This document shows positions 17,348 to 26,147 of a stretch of 64,000 nt of DNA, in pieces. The position numbers and the translations under genes were made by a program. The stretch covers positions 62,692 through 126,691 of the forward strand of contig NZ_JAABOK010000005.1 in NCBI RefSeq assembly GCF_009928525.1, read 5' to 3'. The notes beneath the pieces are model-generated. The model did no database searches. It worked only from the letters and a program-made list of their open reading frames with translations, and was not told the origin of the DNA. The stretch is from Chitinophaga solisilvae. Its GTDB lineage: Bacteria > Bacteroidota > Bacteroidia > Chitinophagales > Chitinophagaceae. The number at the start of each line of letters is the position of its first letter. The first letter of the stretch is position 1.

Positions 17348-17448
17348 GATTTTGGAATTTTGAGATTTAAAATGCAGCAAATGTTATCCGCGAAGATCTT
17401 TGCTGCATTTTAAATCTCAAAATTCCAAAATCTCAAAATTCCAAAATC
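17348..17448. repeat. Long inverted repeat E10 (TTGAGATTTA-arm type)
   Basis: 34-bp perfect arms, 17348-17381 and 17399-17432, carry TTTTGAGATTTAAAATGCAG. The 17-nt loop holds TTATCCGCGAAGATC, the core word of the family. The right arm is followed by a second copy of TCAAAATTCCAAAATC. A decayed outer repeat may extend left to about 17330. It starts next to the mprF stop codon and separates mprF from the VirJ-like gene. Confidence 0.85.
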
Positions 17449-17452
17449 TTTT

Positions 17453-20038
17453 CTACGGTTGCATCACCTTGCTCAGCGCTACCGGCAGCTGCAGCAGGTC
17501 AAAATCATGTTCGTAAATAAGGTATTTGTTGGTCCAGTGGGTGGCGTATTTGTCCTTGAACTCGCGCAGCCCCTGATAGTGGCGGAAGAACCGCAGCTTT
17601 TCGTAGGCGTATTTGACCATTCTTTCAGCGGTAGTCTGCGGCTGACTGATACCGGACATGGGTACCATACCGAGGTTGAGGAACTGTAATTCTTTCTGCT
17701 GCGCATCCTGAATCAGGGCGATGATCAGCGCGTCCATGACGCCGCCGGGTGCATCGGAACGCTTGCGGATAAGATCATAGGTACAGCCGCCGGGTGTGTA
17801 GTCCGGAATGATGTTCAGAAAGGCGGCAATACAGCCGCTGGCATCTGTAACGGTGATGATGTCCTGCTCCCGGATGGAGGCGGCATCGAACAGACCCTGC
17901 GAAAAAGTCATCTCCTTCACTTCATATTGCTGCAGCCACTCGTCGCTGACCGCTTTCAGGGAGGCTATCATTTCAGGCGACTGCGGCGCAGCGTGGAAGG
18001 CTGTAGTGAAGCCTTTGTTAGCCAGGCTGTTAAGTCCGTTGCGCAAGGATTTTTTATCTTTTCCGCTCAATGTGAAATTGCGTATATCCATGATGGCCTC
18101 CTGGCCTATCAGCATCTTCTTCTTCTTCAGCTGACTGAAATAATAGGTGCTGTCTTCATCCACCCGGTAGAAGGCCGGCCGCAGGCCCATCTGCCTGCAT
18201 TGCTGTTCAAACTCTTCCAGCATCAGCAGCTTGTTATCTTCGCTGCAGACAGGTTCTTCCAGCACAATAGCAAAACTGCTCGCTACACGGTAGGCGATAA
18301 ACCCTTCATATTGCTGCGATACAAATAATAATTTGTCCTGACCCACTTTGAAATAATCCATCGGCGAATCGCCATACTGGCTGAGATAGAAACGTGCCTT
18401 CTCCAGTGCAGTATTGGTTTGCTGGGTAACATGCAGGTAAGGGCGGATGATGGTATAAAACAGGAATGCCCACGAACTCACGCCCAGCACACGTATGGCA
18501 GACATGAACTCCTTGCCGAAACGGGTAATGGGTTTCAGCCCGTCGTCTTCCAGCAGCATAAAGCAATGGAACGCATGGCGTAAAGACTGCTGCCAGGTGA
18601 ATTCCATCCCGAAATGCCGCACCTTCAGAAAATAGAACCCGATAGTGCCGAAAAACAACACCAGCCAGAAAGTGGCTACTGCCGTGACTACGCCTATGTT
18701 CACCAGCTGCGGATTACTTTTTACACGGTACTGCCGTGCCGTAATCAGCAAGATAATGCTGGTAATCATGGCCAGGCTTGCTTCTTCATAATCCAGGGCT
18801 TTGCCTATATGTCCCAGTACAGACAACAGCGATACTGATAACGCTACTATCCATGCACTGCGCAATCCCCTGAACAAAAAGGTGGCGGTAACCAGCAATA
18901 CCAGTCCGGAGAATACCACCAGCAGGTTAGACGCATGGATGGAAGTACCCGGAATGTAGGCCCGGAGCAGGTGTACGCGGTTGTATAACGGTGGCGTCAG
19001 TACGGAGAATATGTTTACCATCCCCAGCAGAAAAATCAGGATCGGCGGCAGCAGGCGCAGAACCAGGTCGCGGCCTTTCAGGGCAAATGCTATCATACCG
19101 GCGGCCAGCGGCAGCCAGAACTCGAACAGCCTGAACAACAGCGTTATTTCCAGCGCCTGCAAGGTGCTGAAGCCATAATTGCTGAGCAGGTAGGCCAGCG
19201 ATAGTTCGATGGCGCCCAGCCCTCTCAGGAAGGGAGAAATAATCAGGAAGATGGTGGCTACAATGTACCCAACGCAGGCAGCTTCCAGCGAAGGCGTAGC
19301 GCCTACGGCCACCATACTGATATAGAGATGCGCTACTCCTGCCACTTCTATCAGCACGGAAGCCAGTACTGTATTGGTAAAGGCAATGCCCGAAAGCTGA
19401 AAGGAGAATAATTCATCCAGTGTATGGGTGGCTGACGGAAAATATTGAATGAGCAGCCGGTAAGCCTTTCCTTTCCGCTGCACAGACCGCACGAGCCATA
19501 CTACAGCCGCCAGCAGCAGGCTGATAATGCCCAGCCCTCCGGCAGCGCCCTTCATACTGGCCGTATGCAGCATGGCATAAAGTACTACCGGAATACCCAC
19601 CAGAAATACAGATAATATCCCTACGTATCCGTAGATCCCTGATGCCTGATGAATCTGTTGTTTGTGTAACTGTGTACGGCGCAGGTTTTGTGGCACATAC
19701 GCCAGGGAACTGATGCCGCCGGCCGGCAGGAATACTGAGAGCAGGTTACGCTTCAGAAATAATTCGGCGCCGTGAAAAGTATTCAGCCGTGCGCCTACAG
19801 CCCTGAAGCTGCATACGTACATCAGCGCCTGGAGCAGTATGTAAATGCCTGTCAGCGCTACTCCGCCCAGGACCCAGTTACGGTCGGCCCGCTGAATGGC
19901 AGGCATCAGCGAAGAAAGTTCATGACGCTGTGAACGAAAAAAATAAATGGCCAATAATATGAATAGTACAGCAAGCAGTTCTTTCCAATGGAGTTTGCGT
20001 AGAAAAGATGCTGACAGTATTTGTTTTCCGGAAGGCAT
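17453..20038 (-). CDS. mprF: Phosphatidylglycerol lysyltransferase/flippase MprF
   Basis: The protein has 861 aa, full length for MprF. The N-terminal ~490 residues are strongly hydrophobic with about a dozen or more membrane helices (the flippase and LPG-synthase membrane part). The C-terminal ~330 residues are the cytosolic GNAT-like DUF2156 synthase domain. It contains GFIAYRVASSFAIVLEEPVC, FLNIIPDYTPGGCTYDLIRK, DAPGGVMDALIIALI and LNLGMVPMSG, all hallmark blocks. It transfers lysine (or another aminoacyl group) from charged tRNA to phosphatidylglycerol and exposes the product, lowering surface charge and raising resistance to cationic peptides. It is followed on the same strand by a VirJ/AcvB-type hydrolase. 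A strong palindrome overlaps its likely -7 promoter box. Confidence 0.95.
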   Translation of the reverse strand: MPSGKQILSASFLRKLHWKELLAVLFILLAIYFFRSQRHELSSLMPAIQRADRNWVLGGVALTGIYILLQALMYVCSFRAVGARLNTFHGAELFLKRNLLSVFLPAGGISSLAYVPQNLRRTQLHKQQIHQASGIYGYVGILSVFLVGIPVVLYAMLHTASMKGAAGGLGIISLLLAAVVWLVRSVQRKGKAYRLLIQYFPSATHTLDELFSFQLSGIAFTNTVLASVLIEVAGVAHLYISMVAVGATPSLEAACVGYIVATIFLIISPFLRGLGAIELSLAYLLSNYGFSTLQALEITLLFRLFEFWLPLAAGMIAFALKGRDLVLRLLPPILIFLLGMVNIFSVLTPPLYNRVHLLRAYIPGTSIHASNLLVVFSGLVLLVTATFLFRGLRSAWIVALSVSLLSVLGHIGKALDYEEASLAMITSIILLITARQYRVKSNPQLVNIGVVTAVATFWLVLFFGTIGFYFLKVRHFGMEFTWQQSLRHAFHCFMLLEDDGLKPITRFGKEFMSAIRVLGVSSWAFLFYTIIRPYLHVTQQTNTALEKARFYLSQYGDSPMDYFKVGQDKLLFVSQQYEGFIAYRVASSFAIVLEEPVCSEDNKLLMLEEFEQQCRQMGLRPAFYRVDEDSTYYFSQLKKKKMLIGQEAIMDIRNFTLSGKDKKSLRNGLNSLANKGFTTAFHAAPQSPEMIASLKAVSDEWLQQYEVKEMTFSQGLFDAASIREQDIITVTDASGCIAAFLNIIPDYTPGGCTYDLIRKRSDAPGGVMDALIIALIQDAQQKELQFLNLGMVPMSGISQPQTTAERMVKYAYEKLRFFRHYQGLREFKDKYATHWTNKYLIYEHDFDLLQLPVALSKVMQP

Positions 20039-20054
20039 GGTAATGGTGTACTTA

Positions 20055-20081
20055 CAGGTTTAACAAGCAAAGTTAAACCTG
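20055..20081 (-). promoter_or_regulatory. mprF promoter with overlapping 10-bp palindromic operator
   Basis: CAGGTTTAAC (20055-20064) and GTTAAACCTG (20072-20081) are perfect reverse complements, 7 bases apart. Read on the minus strand, TAACTTTG at 20075-20068 is an exact TAnnTTTG -7 box lying across one half-site and the spacer. The predicted start of transcription is about 20-25 nt before the mprF ATG. No clear -33 TTG was found. A repressor bound here would block the promoter. Confidence 0.55.
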
Positions 20082-20137
20082 CACTCCCAGGAAACCCGTC
20101 GGCAGCGCATACTTTAATGGTATTTTAATCTGCTGCG

Positions 20138-21790
20138 CTACTCTGCCAGTACAATTTTTACAACATACAGTATCTGGTTATCCTCTCCGATGAATTGCAG
20201 GAAATACGTACCGGAGGCGAGTCCTGCCGGAATGTTCATTTCATAGTAGTTCCTGGTTTGCATGGGTTGGAGATATTGTTGCGACTGTATCCGTCTGCCT
20301 GGCACATCTATCAGTGAGATAGCCTTCACGTGCATGGCAGCGCCGTAATAGATGTGTATCACGCGTCCCTGCACAGGGTTGGGCCATACAGTGATGATGT
20401 CTTCAGAATATTTACCCCGCACCAGCCGTATCGGGCTATAGAAGAAGGTGCCGTCTGTCATCTGTACTTTCAGCCGGTAGAAAATAAATCTGTCCTGTGG
20501 CTGATAATCGGTAATACGGTAGCCGGTAGGGAAGAAGCTGATACCGCCGGGAGCGCTGCTTCTCACAAATCCGATGGAATCGAAATTGCTGCTGCCGGCA
20601 TATTTGCGTTCAATAGTGAAACCGGCGCAGAAGTATTCCCTGCCGGTGATCCATTGTAATACAACGGAATCGTTGCCGACAGCCTTGCGGAATGCCTCAA
20701 AGAATTGCAGGGTTGTTTTACCCGGACTGTTCACGGTTTCTGCTACCAGGCTGGTGAAATAGTTGGAGGTATGGAGATGTTGAAAAAGACGGGTACCGTA
20801 GGCCGCCTGGTTGTCCGGCACGCCGGTGGTAAAGATACTGGGAGAAACCGGTGCGCTGCGCCGTGCTGCCACATCCCAGCCGGTGTCAATAAACCGGGCG
20901 AGGTAGCTGGTGTTGCGGTTGGCTTCAAATACAGGACCTTCGTCTGACAGGCCATGGACCAGCGACAGCGCTATGGTGGCATCAGGCTGGGAAACATCCA
21001 TCTGCCATGTTTTATTGACGCTGGTGAGATAGAGGTTAGGGCCGGTGGTAAGCTGCTGGTATACACTATCCTTAACGCCTATACGAATACTGGCGGTAGC
21101 GCCGCGATTCTCTGCGGCTGCCGGCGTAAAGCTCTCCGGCTTTGTTCCCACAGGGAAAACGACTTTCTGGTCATTGATGGAAATATTATTTCTGTAGAGA
21201 AATCCGCCGCCGGTAACAATGAAATTCCGGGGAGAATAATTTCGTATATCCCCTGGCGTATGTTGTCCCATGATCAGATTCCAGCCATGCAGAAATACAT
21301 GTCCCCGCCGGAGATCCAGCATATTCACCACTTTCAGGTCGCTGAAATCTTCCAGTGCTATACCTGGTATATTTTCTACGCTGAGGTTGGGAAAGCTGGG
21401 CCCCGTATTCATGGCGGCGCTGAAGCCGCCGCTGATGTATTGCAGGGAAGAGGAGCGTGTCTGCATAAAGCGGAATAGTCCGCCGGCAGCACTGAACCCG
21501 TCTGTGCTTTCATCGCGTATAATGGCCTGTGCGCCGTTCTTCCAGCGTAATCCGTAGAAGTTGATTACCGTGCCGGTGGGAGAGAGGATGTTCCCTTCGT
21601 TAATCATGTCGCCGAAAATGGAAATGGTATCTGCGGCAAACAGCCCTATCTGCGTGTTGGGGTGCAGCCATGTGGCCGACTGCCCCCGCAGCTGAAGGGA
21701 AACGATCAGGAAGATCAGTAAGGATAATATGTATTTTTTATGCCGGATAGATGAATATGTTTGATGGTTAATAGCCGGTAACGACGACAA
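20138..21790 (-). CDS. T9SS-sorted secreted protein, unknown function
   Basis: The protein has 550 aa. The N-terminal segment has a hydrophobic signal (YILSLLIFLIVSLQLRGQS). The body consists of beta-rich segments without a recognised catalytic motif. The C-terminal ~85 residues form a type A T9SS sorting domain (VWPNPVQGRVIHIYY ... GLASGTYFLQFIGEDN ... VVKIVL), so it should cross the outer membrane and be surface-attached or released. Its start overlaps the 3' end of the preceding gene by 23 bases, so translation is likely coupled. It is the last gene of a three-gene minus-strand unit of surface proteins. Confidence 0.8.
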   Translation of the reverse strand: MSSLPAINHQTYSSIRHKKYILSLLIFLIVSLQLRGQSATWLHPNTQIGLFAADTISIFGDMINEGNILSPTGTVINFYGLRWKNGAQAIIRDESTDGFSAAGGLFRFMQTRSSSLQYISGGFSAAMNTGPSFPNLSVENIPGIALEDFSDLKVVNMLDLRRGHVFLHGWNLIMGQHTPGDIRNYSPRNFIVTGGGFLYRNNISINDQKVVFPVGTKPESFTPAAAENRGATASIRIGVKDSVYQQLTTGPNLYLTSVNKTWQMDVSQPDATIALSLVHGLSDEGPVFEANRNTSYLARFIDTGWDVAARRSAPVSPSIFTTGVPDNQAAYGTRLFQHLHTSNYFTSLVAETVNSPGKTTLQFFEAFRKAVGNDSVVLQWITGREYFCAGFTIERKYAGSSNFDSIGFVRSSAPGGISFFPTGYRITDYQPQDRFIFYRLKVQMTDGTFFYSPIRLVRGKYSEDIITVWPNPVQGRVIHIYYGAAMHVKAISLIDVPGRRIQSQQYLQPMQTRNYYEMNIPAGLASGTYFLQFIGEDNQILYVVKIVLAE

Positions 21791-22679
21791 AAATCTTAAA
21801 GCTCGACGTGGCCTGTACCAGTGAGTTGATTGCCCCGAGCAGAAGTCCTGTGCCCGTATAGGTAGTTATGTTTACGGTAGTGAGTGAATAGCTGAGTACA
21901 AAAGGAAGAGGCGTATCAAGGGAACTGGCGCCTCCTCTTCCCTGCAGCTGTATACTCAGTATTTTGGTGAAGCCTGCCGAGCTGATATTGGCAACTCCTA
22001 CGCCACTGGTATTGGTAGTGATAGAGTCTGCCCATATTTTTACCTGATTGCTGACAGCGCCTGCACCATTATAGAATAGCGGCTGCGGCGCAGCGCGTAC
22101 CACATTGCCGGAGGCATCCACGCCTAACGCACCTGCACCCGTTGTTACAGGAGATGCGCTGGTGAGATTTTCTATCCGTATGCCGGATTGATTGGCGGCC
22201 ACTGATTTTACATGTAAGGTTGTTCCCGGTGTATTGGTGCCTACACCCACATTTCCGGTGGAGGAAACAGTGATGCGTTGCGTATTGCCGGTACGGATCA
22301 CAAGACCTTTTGCATCTGTGGTGCCCAGAAATTTAGTGATGGTATCTGTGCCCGCGTTGCCTGTCTGCAACCAGTTGTTGCCGCTGAGAGACGCACTGTC
22401 CTTAACGGGCGCCCATGCACCGTTTCTTCGTATCAGCAGGCTTTTGGAAGGAACGTGATAAATCAGCATCCCATCCGGCGACGTATTCAGCGGAGCTACA
22501 GCCGTATCCTGTATTCTTGGCAGCAGCAGCCCCTGCTTACTGGCTTTCACTTCCAGCAGCGCCGCTTTTGTAGTGGTGGCAATGGTATCTGTCAGTAGTA
22601 ACTGTTGCGCCTGTACGAAATTATACAGCAAGGATAACAGCCCAATGAAGACACTGTACCGTAGGATTTTTTTAAGCAT
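21768..22679 (-). CDS. Secreted repeat-containing surface protein, paralogue of upstream gene
   Basis: The protein has 303 aa from ATG 22679 (MLKKILRYSVFIGLLSLL signal). The in-frame ATG at 22712 is possible but adds residues before the signal. The N-terminal module, QGLLLPRIQDTAVAPL then SPDGMLIYHVPSKSLLIRR, is shared with the gene upstream. It is followed by a VGVGTNTPGTTLHV segment typical of Bacteroidota tail-fibre-like or adhesin-like proteins. No enzyme motif. It is probably displayed on the surface; how it relates to its T9SS-tailed neighbour is unknown. Confidence 0.75.
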   Translation of the reverse strand: MLKKILRYSVFIGLLSLLYNFVQAQQLLLTDTIATTTKAALLEVKASKQGLLLPRIQDTAVAPLNTSPDGMLIYHVPSKSLLIRRNGAWAPVKDSASLSGNNWLQTGNAGTDTITKFLGTTDAKGLVIRTGNTQRITVSSTGNVGVGTNTPGTTLHVKSVAANQSGIRIENLTSASPVTTGAGALGVDASGNVVRAAPQPLFYNGAGAVSNQVKIWADSITTNTSGVGVANISSAGFTKILSIQLQGRGGASSLDTPLPFVLSYSLTTVNITTYTGTGLLLGAINSLVQATSSFKIFVVVTGY

Positions 22680-22712
22680 GTAGAACAGATTAACACCTGA
22701 GATAAGTACCAT

Positions 22713-24380
22713 TTATTTTCTGATGACCCACCAGTTGGTGCCGTCTGTCTGAATGGTAACAAAGGTGTAACTGTTGTAGATGATATAGGAGCTGCCGCCT
22801 TCTATCTGTCCTCCGGTAGGCTGGATCGTAACGCCGTTGTCAATGCTGCCGGCCGTTTTTTTGATGGTGTATACGCGGCCGCTGATATTGGTCGCCGGCG
22901 GCAGCGTAATGGTAACGGCACTGCCGGAAGCATCTACCAGTACGGTATTATCTGTTTCGGTCAATGAGCCGGAGCTGTTCACAGATCTGATGTTAAGGGA
23001 CATGGAGCCGCTTACCTGCAGGGTGGAATTAGCGCGTGTAACCGCTCCGATATTCGCGGTCTTACCAACGGACATGGAGTCGCGCAGTGTTTTATTACCG
23101 GCAAATGTCTGGGTGGAATCGTTTACCACACCGCGTGCGGTTGTGCTGGCGTCGGGTATGTTGATGGTTATTTTATTGGTGGTGGAAGTGCTGTCAATAC
23201 CGATATCTGTACCGTTTTTGCCGGTGGCAAATGATATAGCCGGACCTGTTTGTCCGTTGATGGAGCGGATGCCGGCAGAGAAGGCAGAAGAGTCTACCAG
23301 CCTGTTTTCCAGTGCGCCGGTGGCAGGGTTCCTGAAGAGAACGCTGGTAACGGCAGTGCTGACGTTAGGCGGGGCGGTAGCGAGGGTAACGGGGCCGGTG
23401 ATGTTAGCGCCGCCGGCAGTTACTTTTAATCCGTTTCCGGCAGTAACCGCTCCGGTAACACCCAGACCTGCGCCGATGTGGGCGCTGTCGCGGAATGATT
23501 TAACGCCGGCAAAAGTCTGGTCGGCGGTAGACACGGCGCCGGGGTTGTTAACATCAGCGGCGACCAGGTGCAGCACACCGGTAGCGCTGTCCAGTGTGAG
23601 CCCGTTTGCATTGGTGGGCGTGGTGATAAAAGCACCGATGGTGAGGGCTCTCTGTTTATTGCTGAATGCAGCCCAGTCTGCATAGGTAAGCAAACCTGTT
23701 TTCTGTGTAGTGCCGTTTACGATAGGTACGTTCATGGTGATGGTACTGTCGGCCGCATTGGTAGCAACACCGTAGGCCGCATTGGCGGTATCTGCCCGGA
23801 TGGTAAATCCTTGTCTGGCTACGCCGTTGAGGGTGCGGATCGCATCGAGGAAGGCGGCGGCAGAGAGGTCCCGTTTATTGACAGTGCCGTTGGCCGGATC
23901 GATAACGAGTACGCTGACCAGGGAGGTGCTGGCGGGCACCTGTTTCAGGGCTACCGTCTGGGTGGCGCTGATATTGATGGCTTCCACCCCGTTGGTACGG
24001 ATGGACAGGGGCTGCCCGTCGGATGTTCCGAGATAATTGGCGCTGGTGGTACCGGCGTTGCCTTTCAGCTGCCAGCTGCTGCCGGAGATGGTGAGGCTGT
24101 CAGCCAGTTTTGCCCAGTAGCCGGCACGGCGTACCAGCAGGCTCTGGTTGCCGGTAAAATAGATAATCATCCCATCCGGGGCGGTGGTGAGCGGGGCCAG
24201 GGTTGTATCAGGAATACGGGGCAGCAGCAGACCTTGCCGCAGGCTTTCCAGTTCGAGGATAGATGCCTTGTTGATAGTAGCCGGATTATCACCGATTTTC
24301 AGCTGCGCAAATGTGGCCGGGGCAACGAGTAACAGCAGCAACGCCAATAGCAGGCGCGGTAAGGAGTAGTGTTTTTTCAT
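22713..24380 (-). CDS. Secreted tail-fibre/adhesin-like repeat protein
   Basis: The protein has 555 aa with a signal peptide (LLLALLLLLVAPATFAQ). It has the same N-terminal module as its downstream paralogue (QGLLLPRIPDTTLAPL, DGMIIYFTGNQSLLVRR). Then come repeats of the form VNNPGAVSTADQTFAGVKSF and TARGVVNDSTQTFAGNKTL, each introducing a similar block, so an internal duplication is visible. The C-terminus (TITLPPATNISGRVYTIKKT...SYTFVTIQTDGTNWWVI) resembles phage-like fibre ends. It is low in charged residues and rich in Thr, Ser, Ala and Asn. The function is not known; attachment is a reasonable guess. It is first in a three-gene unit whose members overlap or abut. Confidence 0.75.
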   Translation of the reverse strand: MKKHYSLPRLLLALLLLLVAPATFAQLKIGDNPATINKASILELESLRQGLLLPRIPDTTLAPLTTAPDGMIIYFTGNQSLLVRRAGYWAKLADSLTISGSSWQLKGNAGTTSANYLGTSDGQPLSIRTNGVEAINISATQTVALKQVPASTSLVSVLVIDPANGTVNKRDLSAAAFLDAIRTLNGVARQGFTIRADTANAAYGVATNAADSTITMNVPIVNGTTQKTGLLTYADWAAFSNKQRALTIGAFITTPTNANGLTLDSATGVLHLVAADVNNPGAVSTADQTFAGVKSFRDSAHIGAGLGVTGAVTAGNGLKVTAGGANITGPVTLATAPPNVSTAVTSVLFRNPATGALENRLVDSSAFSAGIRSINGQTGPAISFATGKNGTDIGIDSTSTTNKITINIPDASTTARGVVNDSTQTFAGNKTLRDSMSVGKTANIGAVTRANSTLQVSGSMSLNIRSVNSSGSLTETDNTVLVDASGSAVTITLPPATNISGRVYTIKKTAGSIDNGVTIQPTGGQIEGGSSYIIYNSYTFVTIQTDGTNWWVIRK

Positions 24381-24520
24381 GGATAATTATTTTGAGCGTT
24401 TGGGGAATTGATGTTACAGACAATAAACACCTGATACCAGAAGAAGTTTGCTGGAGGGGGAAATGCCGGCGACGGCGGGAGCATTAATTAATTCATTATA
24501 AATATAATGAAATCGGGCAC

Positions 24521-24549
24521 AAAAAAAAATCCCGGCATATTGCCGGGAT
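24521..24549 (-). terminator. Intrinsic terminator of uspA (minus strand)
   Basis: ATCCCGGCA (24529-24537) pairs with TGCCGGGAT (24541-24549). Read on the minus strand the stem is followed by a run of nine T (complement of 24521-24529). It lies about 55 bases beyond the uspA stop. Confidence 0.9.
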
Positions 24550-24604
24550 ATGGCAACAGCCACGGCCGTTACCGGATGTTATTGATTGTTGAGTGTTATT
24601 GTTG

Positions 24605-25042
24605 TTAGTGTGCTTCCTTGTTATAGGGCACAACGAGAACGGGTATACGTGCATGGCGGATGATGTATTCCGCGGTGCTGCCCACCAGCATATGATTCAG
24701 TCCGGTACGGCCATGGGTGCCTACTACAAGAATAGAGGTGCTGCCATTGTGTGCCCGGTCCAGCGTTTCATTTTTCGGGTTGCCGGTAGTCACGGTAATG
24801 CCGATGCTGGCGTCCGGGTACTTGCGCTTATACGTCTGCAGCATTTCTTCTGCCTCCCGCACTCTTGCCGGAATATCATCTGTAAATACCGGTCCTGCTT
24901 CCGGCAGTCCCAGTCCCATACCTATTTCCACCACGGTGAACAGGGTCACTACGGCATTCATTTGACCGGCCAGCTCAACACCGGTGCTGATCACGCTTTC
25001 AGAGAAAGGGCTCAGGTCAACTGCGATCATTATTTCTGACAT
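24605..25042 (-). CDS. Universal stress protein (UspA family)
   Basis: The protein has 145 aa, one Usp domain, cytosolic. The nucleotide-binding pattern G-2x-G-9x-G-S is present as GTHGRTGLNHMLVGS, so it belongs to the ATP-binding subgroup. It starts with EIMIAVDLSPFSE, the standard beta1/loop. A 16-bp palindrome lies 17-32 bases before its start codon and has a near twin in front of the adjacent tetR gene, which suggests control by that repressor. A clear terminator follows. Confidence 0.93.
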   Translation of the reverse strand: MSEIMIAVDLSPFSESVISTGVELAGQMNAVVTLFTVVEIGMGLGLPEAGPVFTDDIPARVREAEEMLQTYKRKYPDASIGITVTTGNPKNETLDRAHNGSTSILVVGTHGRTGLNHMLVGSTAEYIIRHARIPVLVVPYNKEAH

Positions 25043-25058
25043 ATAAGACGTATTTATT

Positions 25059-25074
25059 GTGAATAAATATTCAT
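25059..25074 (-). promoter_or_regulatory. Candidate TetR operator upstream of uspA
   Basis: The palindrome GTGAATAAATATTCAT is nearly identical to GCGAATAATTATTCAC in front of tetR (25668-25683); the shared form is GYGAATAAWTATTCAY. It lies 17 bases upstream of the uspA start codon, between tetR and uspA. Confidence 0.6.
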
Positions 25075-25081
25075 TTATAGA

Positions 25082-25654
25082 CTATGCTTTCAAGGCATCC
25101 CAGCAGAGTTCGAAAGAGGTATTTATTTTCGGTCTGGTGAGGGCAATACCGCTGTAATGGATCTGTTTTACCAGTTCGTTCATGGCGCCGATGATAAAGG
25201 TAATCAACATGGCGGAATCGATGTTTTTCAACAGCTGTTCTGCCTGTCCGCGTGCAATGAGTGCGTAGAAGGGGGCGGCCAGCTGTTGTGCCTTTTCACG
25301 GGTTTCTGCGGTGATGTACGGAGAGTGGTAGCATTGTTCCAGGAAGATCACTTCTTCGAAGTGCTGCAGCCGGTATTTGAGGATGTTGAGCCAGACGTTC
25401 TTAAATGCCGGCTTGAAAGGCTGTTGCGGATTATATCCCTTGAATGATACGGCTACCGACCTTTCCCGGCAGGCGGCAAACAGCGCGTTGATCAGTTCAT
25501 CCTTTCCGGAGAAATAAACATATAAGGTTCCCGTGGCAATGCCCGCTTCTTTGGAAATATCGCCCATAGTAATGCCGGAAAGCCCTTTCTTAGCTACCAG
25601 CTTGAGTGCTGCCCTGAATATCAGGGCATATTTCCTGTCATCTTTCAGTTTCAC
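25082..25654 (-). CDS. TetR/AcrR family transcriptional regulator
   Basis: The protein has 190 aa, using a GTG start at 25654. The N-terminal HTH is typical: IFRAALKLVAKKGLSGITMG then DISKEAGIATGTLYVYFSGK. The C-terminal helical ligand/dimer domain has no recognised ligand family. Its own promoter has an exact TATATTTG -7 box with a 16-bp palindrome directly upstream, so autorepression is likely. The same palindrome stands before uspA, 40 bases after this gene's stop, so uspA may be its target. No efflux genes are adjacent, unlike many AcrR members. Confidence 0.92.
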   Translation of the reverse strand: MKLKDDRKYALIFRAALKLVAKKGLSGITMGDISKEAGIATGTLYVYFSGKDELINALFAACRERSVAVSFKGYNPQQPFKPAFKNVWLNILKYRLQHFEEVIFLEQCYHSPYITAETREKAQQLAAPFYALIARGQAEQLLKNIDSAMLITFIIGAMNELVKQIHYSGIALTRPKINTSFELCWDALKA

Positions 25655-25658
25655 CTTA

Positions 25659-25683
25659 CAAATATAAGCGAATAATTATTCAC
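25659..25683 (-). promoter_or_regulatory. tetR promoter -7 box and operator
   Basis: On the minus strand TATATTTG (25666-25659) matches TAnnTTTG exactly. Directly upstream, 25668-25683 is the palindrome GCGAATAATTATTCAC, which would occupy the spacer between -33 and -7. The transcript would start within a few bases of the GTG codon, so the mRNA may be nearly leaderless. Confidence 0.6.
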
Positions 25684-25756
25684 TAAAAAGAAGAAATACA
25701 GCAGCATGGAAGTTATCATGAGGGAAAAGAAATGCTATATACGCTTTACAATAAAC

Positions 25757-25904
25757 CCCCGTAGTGGAAACCACAGGGGCATTGAGTAGCTAGATGATGA
25801 TTAAATCAAATCCTTTATCACCCAAGGACTTGATCTAAGCACTTTCGAAAAATTAGTCAACCATTGATGAAAAATACCCCATCGGCCTGGACAAGCCCGT
25901 GGGG
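25757..25904. other. Hairpin-rich gene-free segment, candidate structured RNA
   Basis: Three successive stem-loops: CCCC..GTGG/CCAC..GGGG at 25757-25779; ATCAA..CCTT/AAGG..TTGAT at 25805-25834; CCCCA..GGC/GCC..TGGGG at 25877-25904. The first and third are followed by similar words (GGGGCATTGAGTAGCTAGA and GGGGCATAGCTGAGA), so they may be duplicated units. No credible ORF lies in 25684-26482. I do not recognise a known RNA family. Confidence 0.4.
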
Positions 25905-26147
25905 GCATAGCTGAGATATTTGTTAGATGTATGCATTAACTACGTTTTGTTTTTTTCGTAACGCGGTGAATAAACAGCGTAATATTAAAGGCAATCTGCC
26001 CGGAATTGGTTAATTAAATCTTAAAGAGACGGGATTAACAGAATATGTTTAGCAGAAAAATCAGGAAAGATAGTACAGTAGGGATTTCTGGAGGAGTCTT
26101 CCTGTCAGCTGTTTTAGCAGAAAGCGAACACGGCAGGACACAAAAAA

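Noticed and set aside
17306..17380. Longer N-terminus for the VirJ-like protein from an ATG at 17380
   Set aside because: Those codons lie in inverted repeat E10 and would place 25 unrelated residues before a clean signal peptide.
22837..24332. Plus-strand open frames opposite the surface-protein genes
   Set aside because: Low-complexity mirror of the Thr/Ala/Val-rich surface protein; no domain, and the minus-strand frame has a signal peptide and paralogue.
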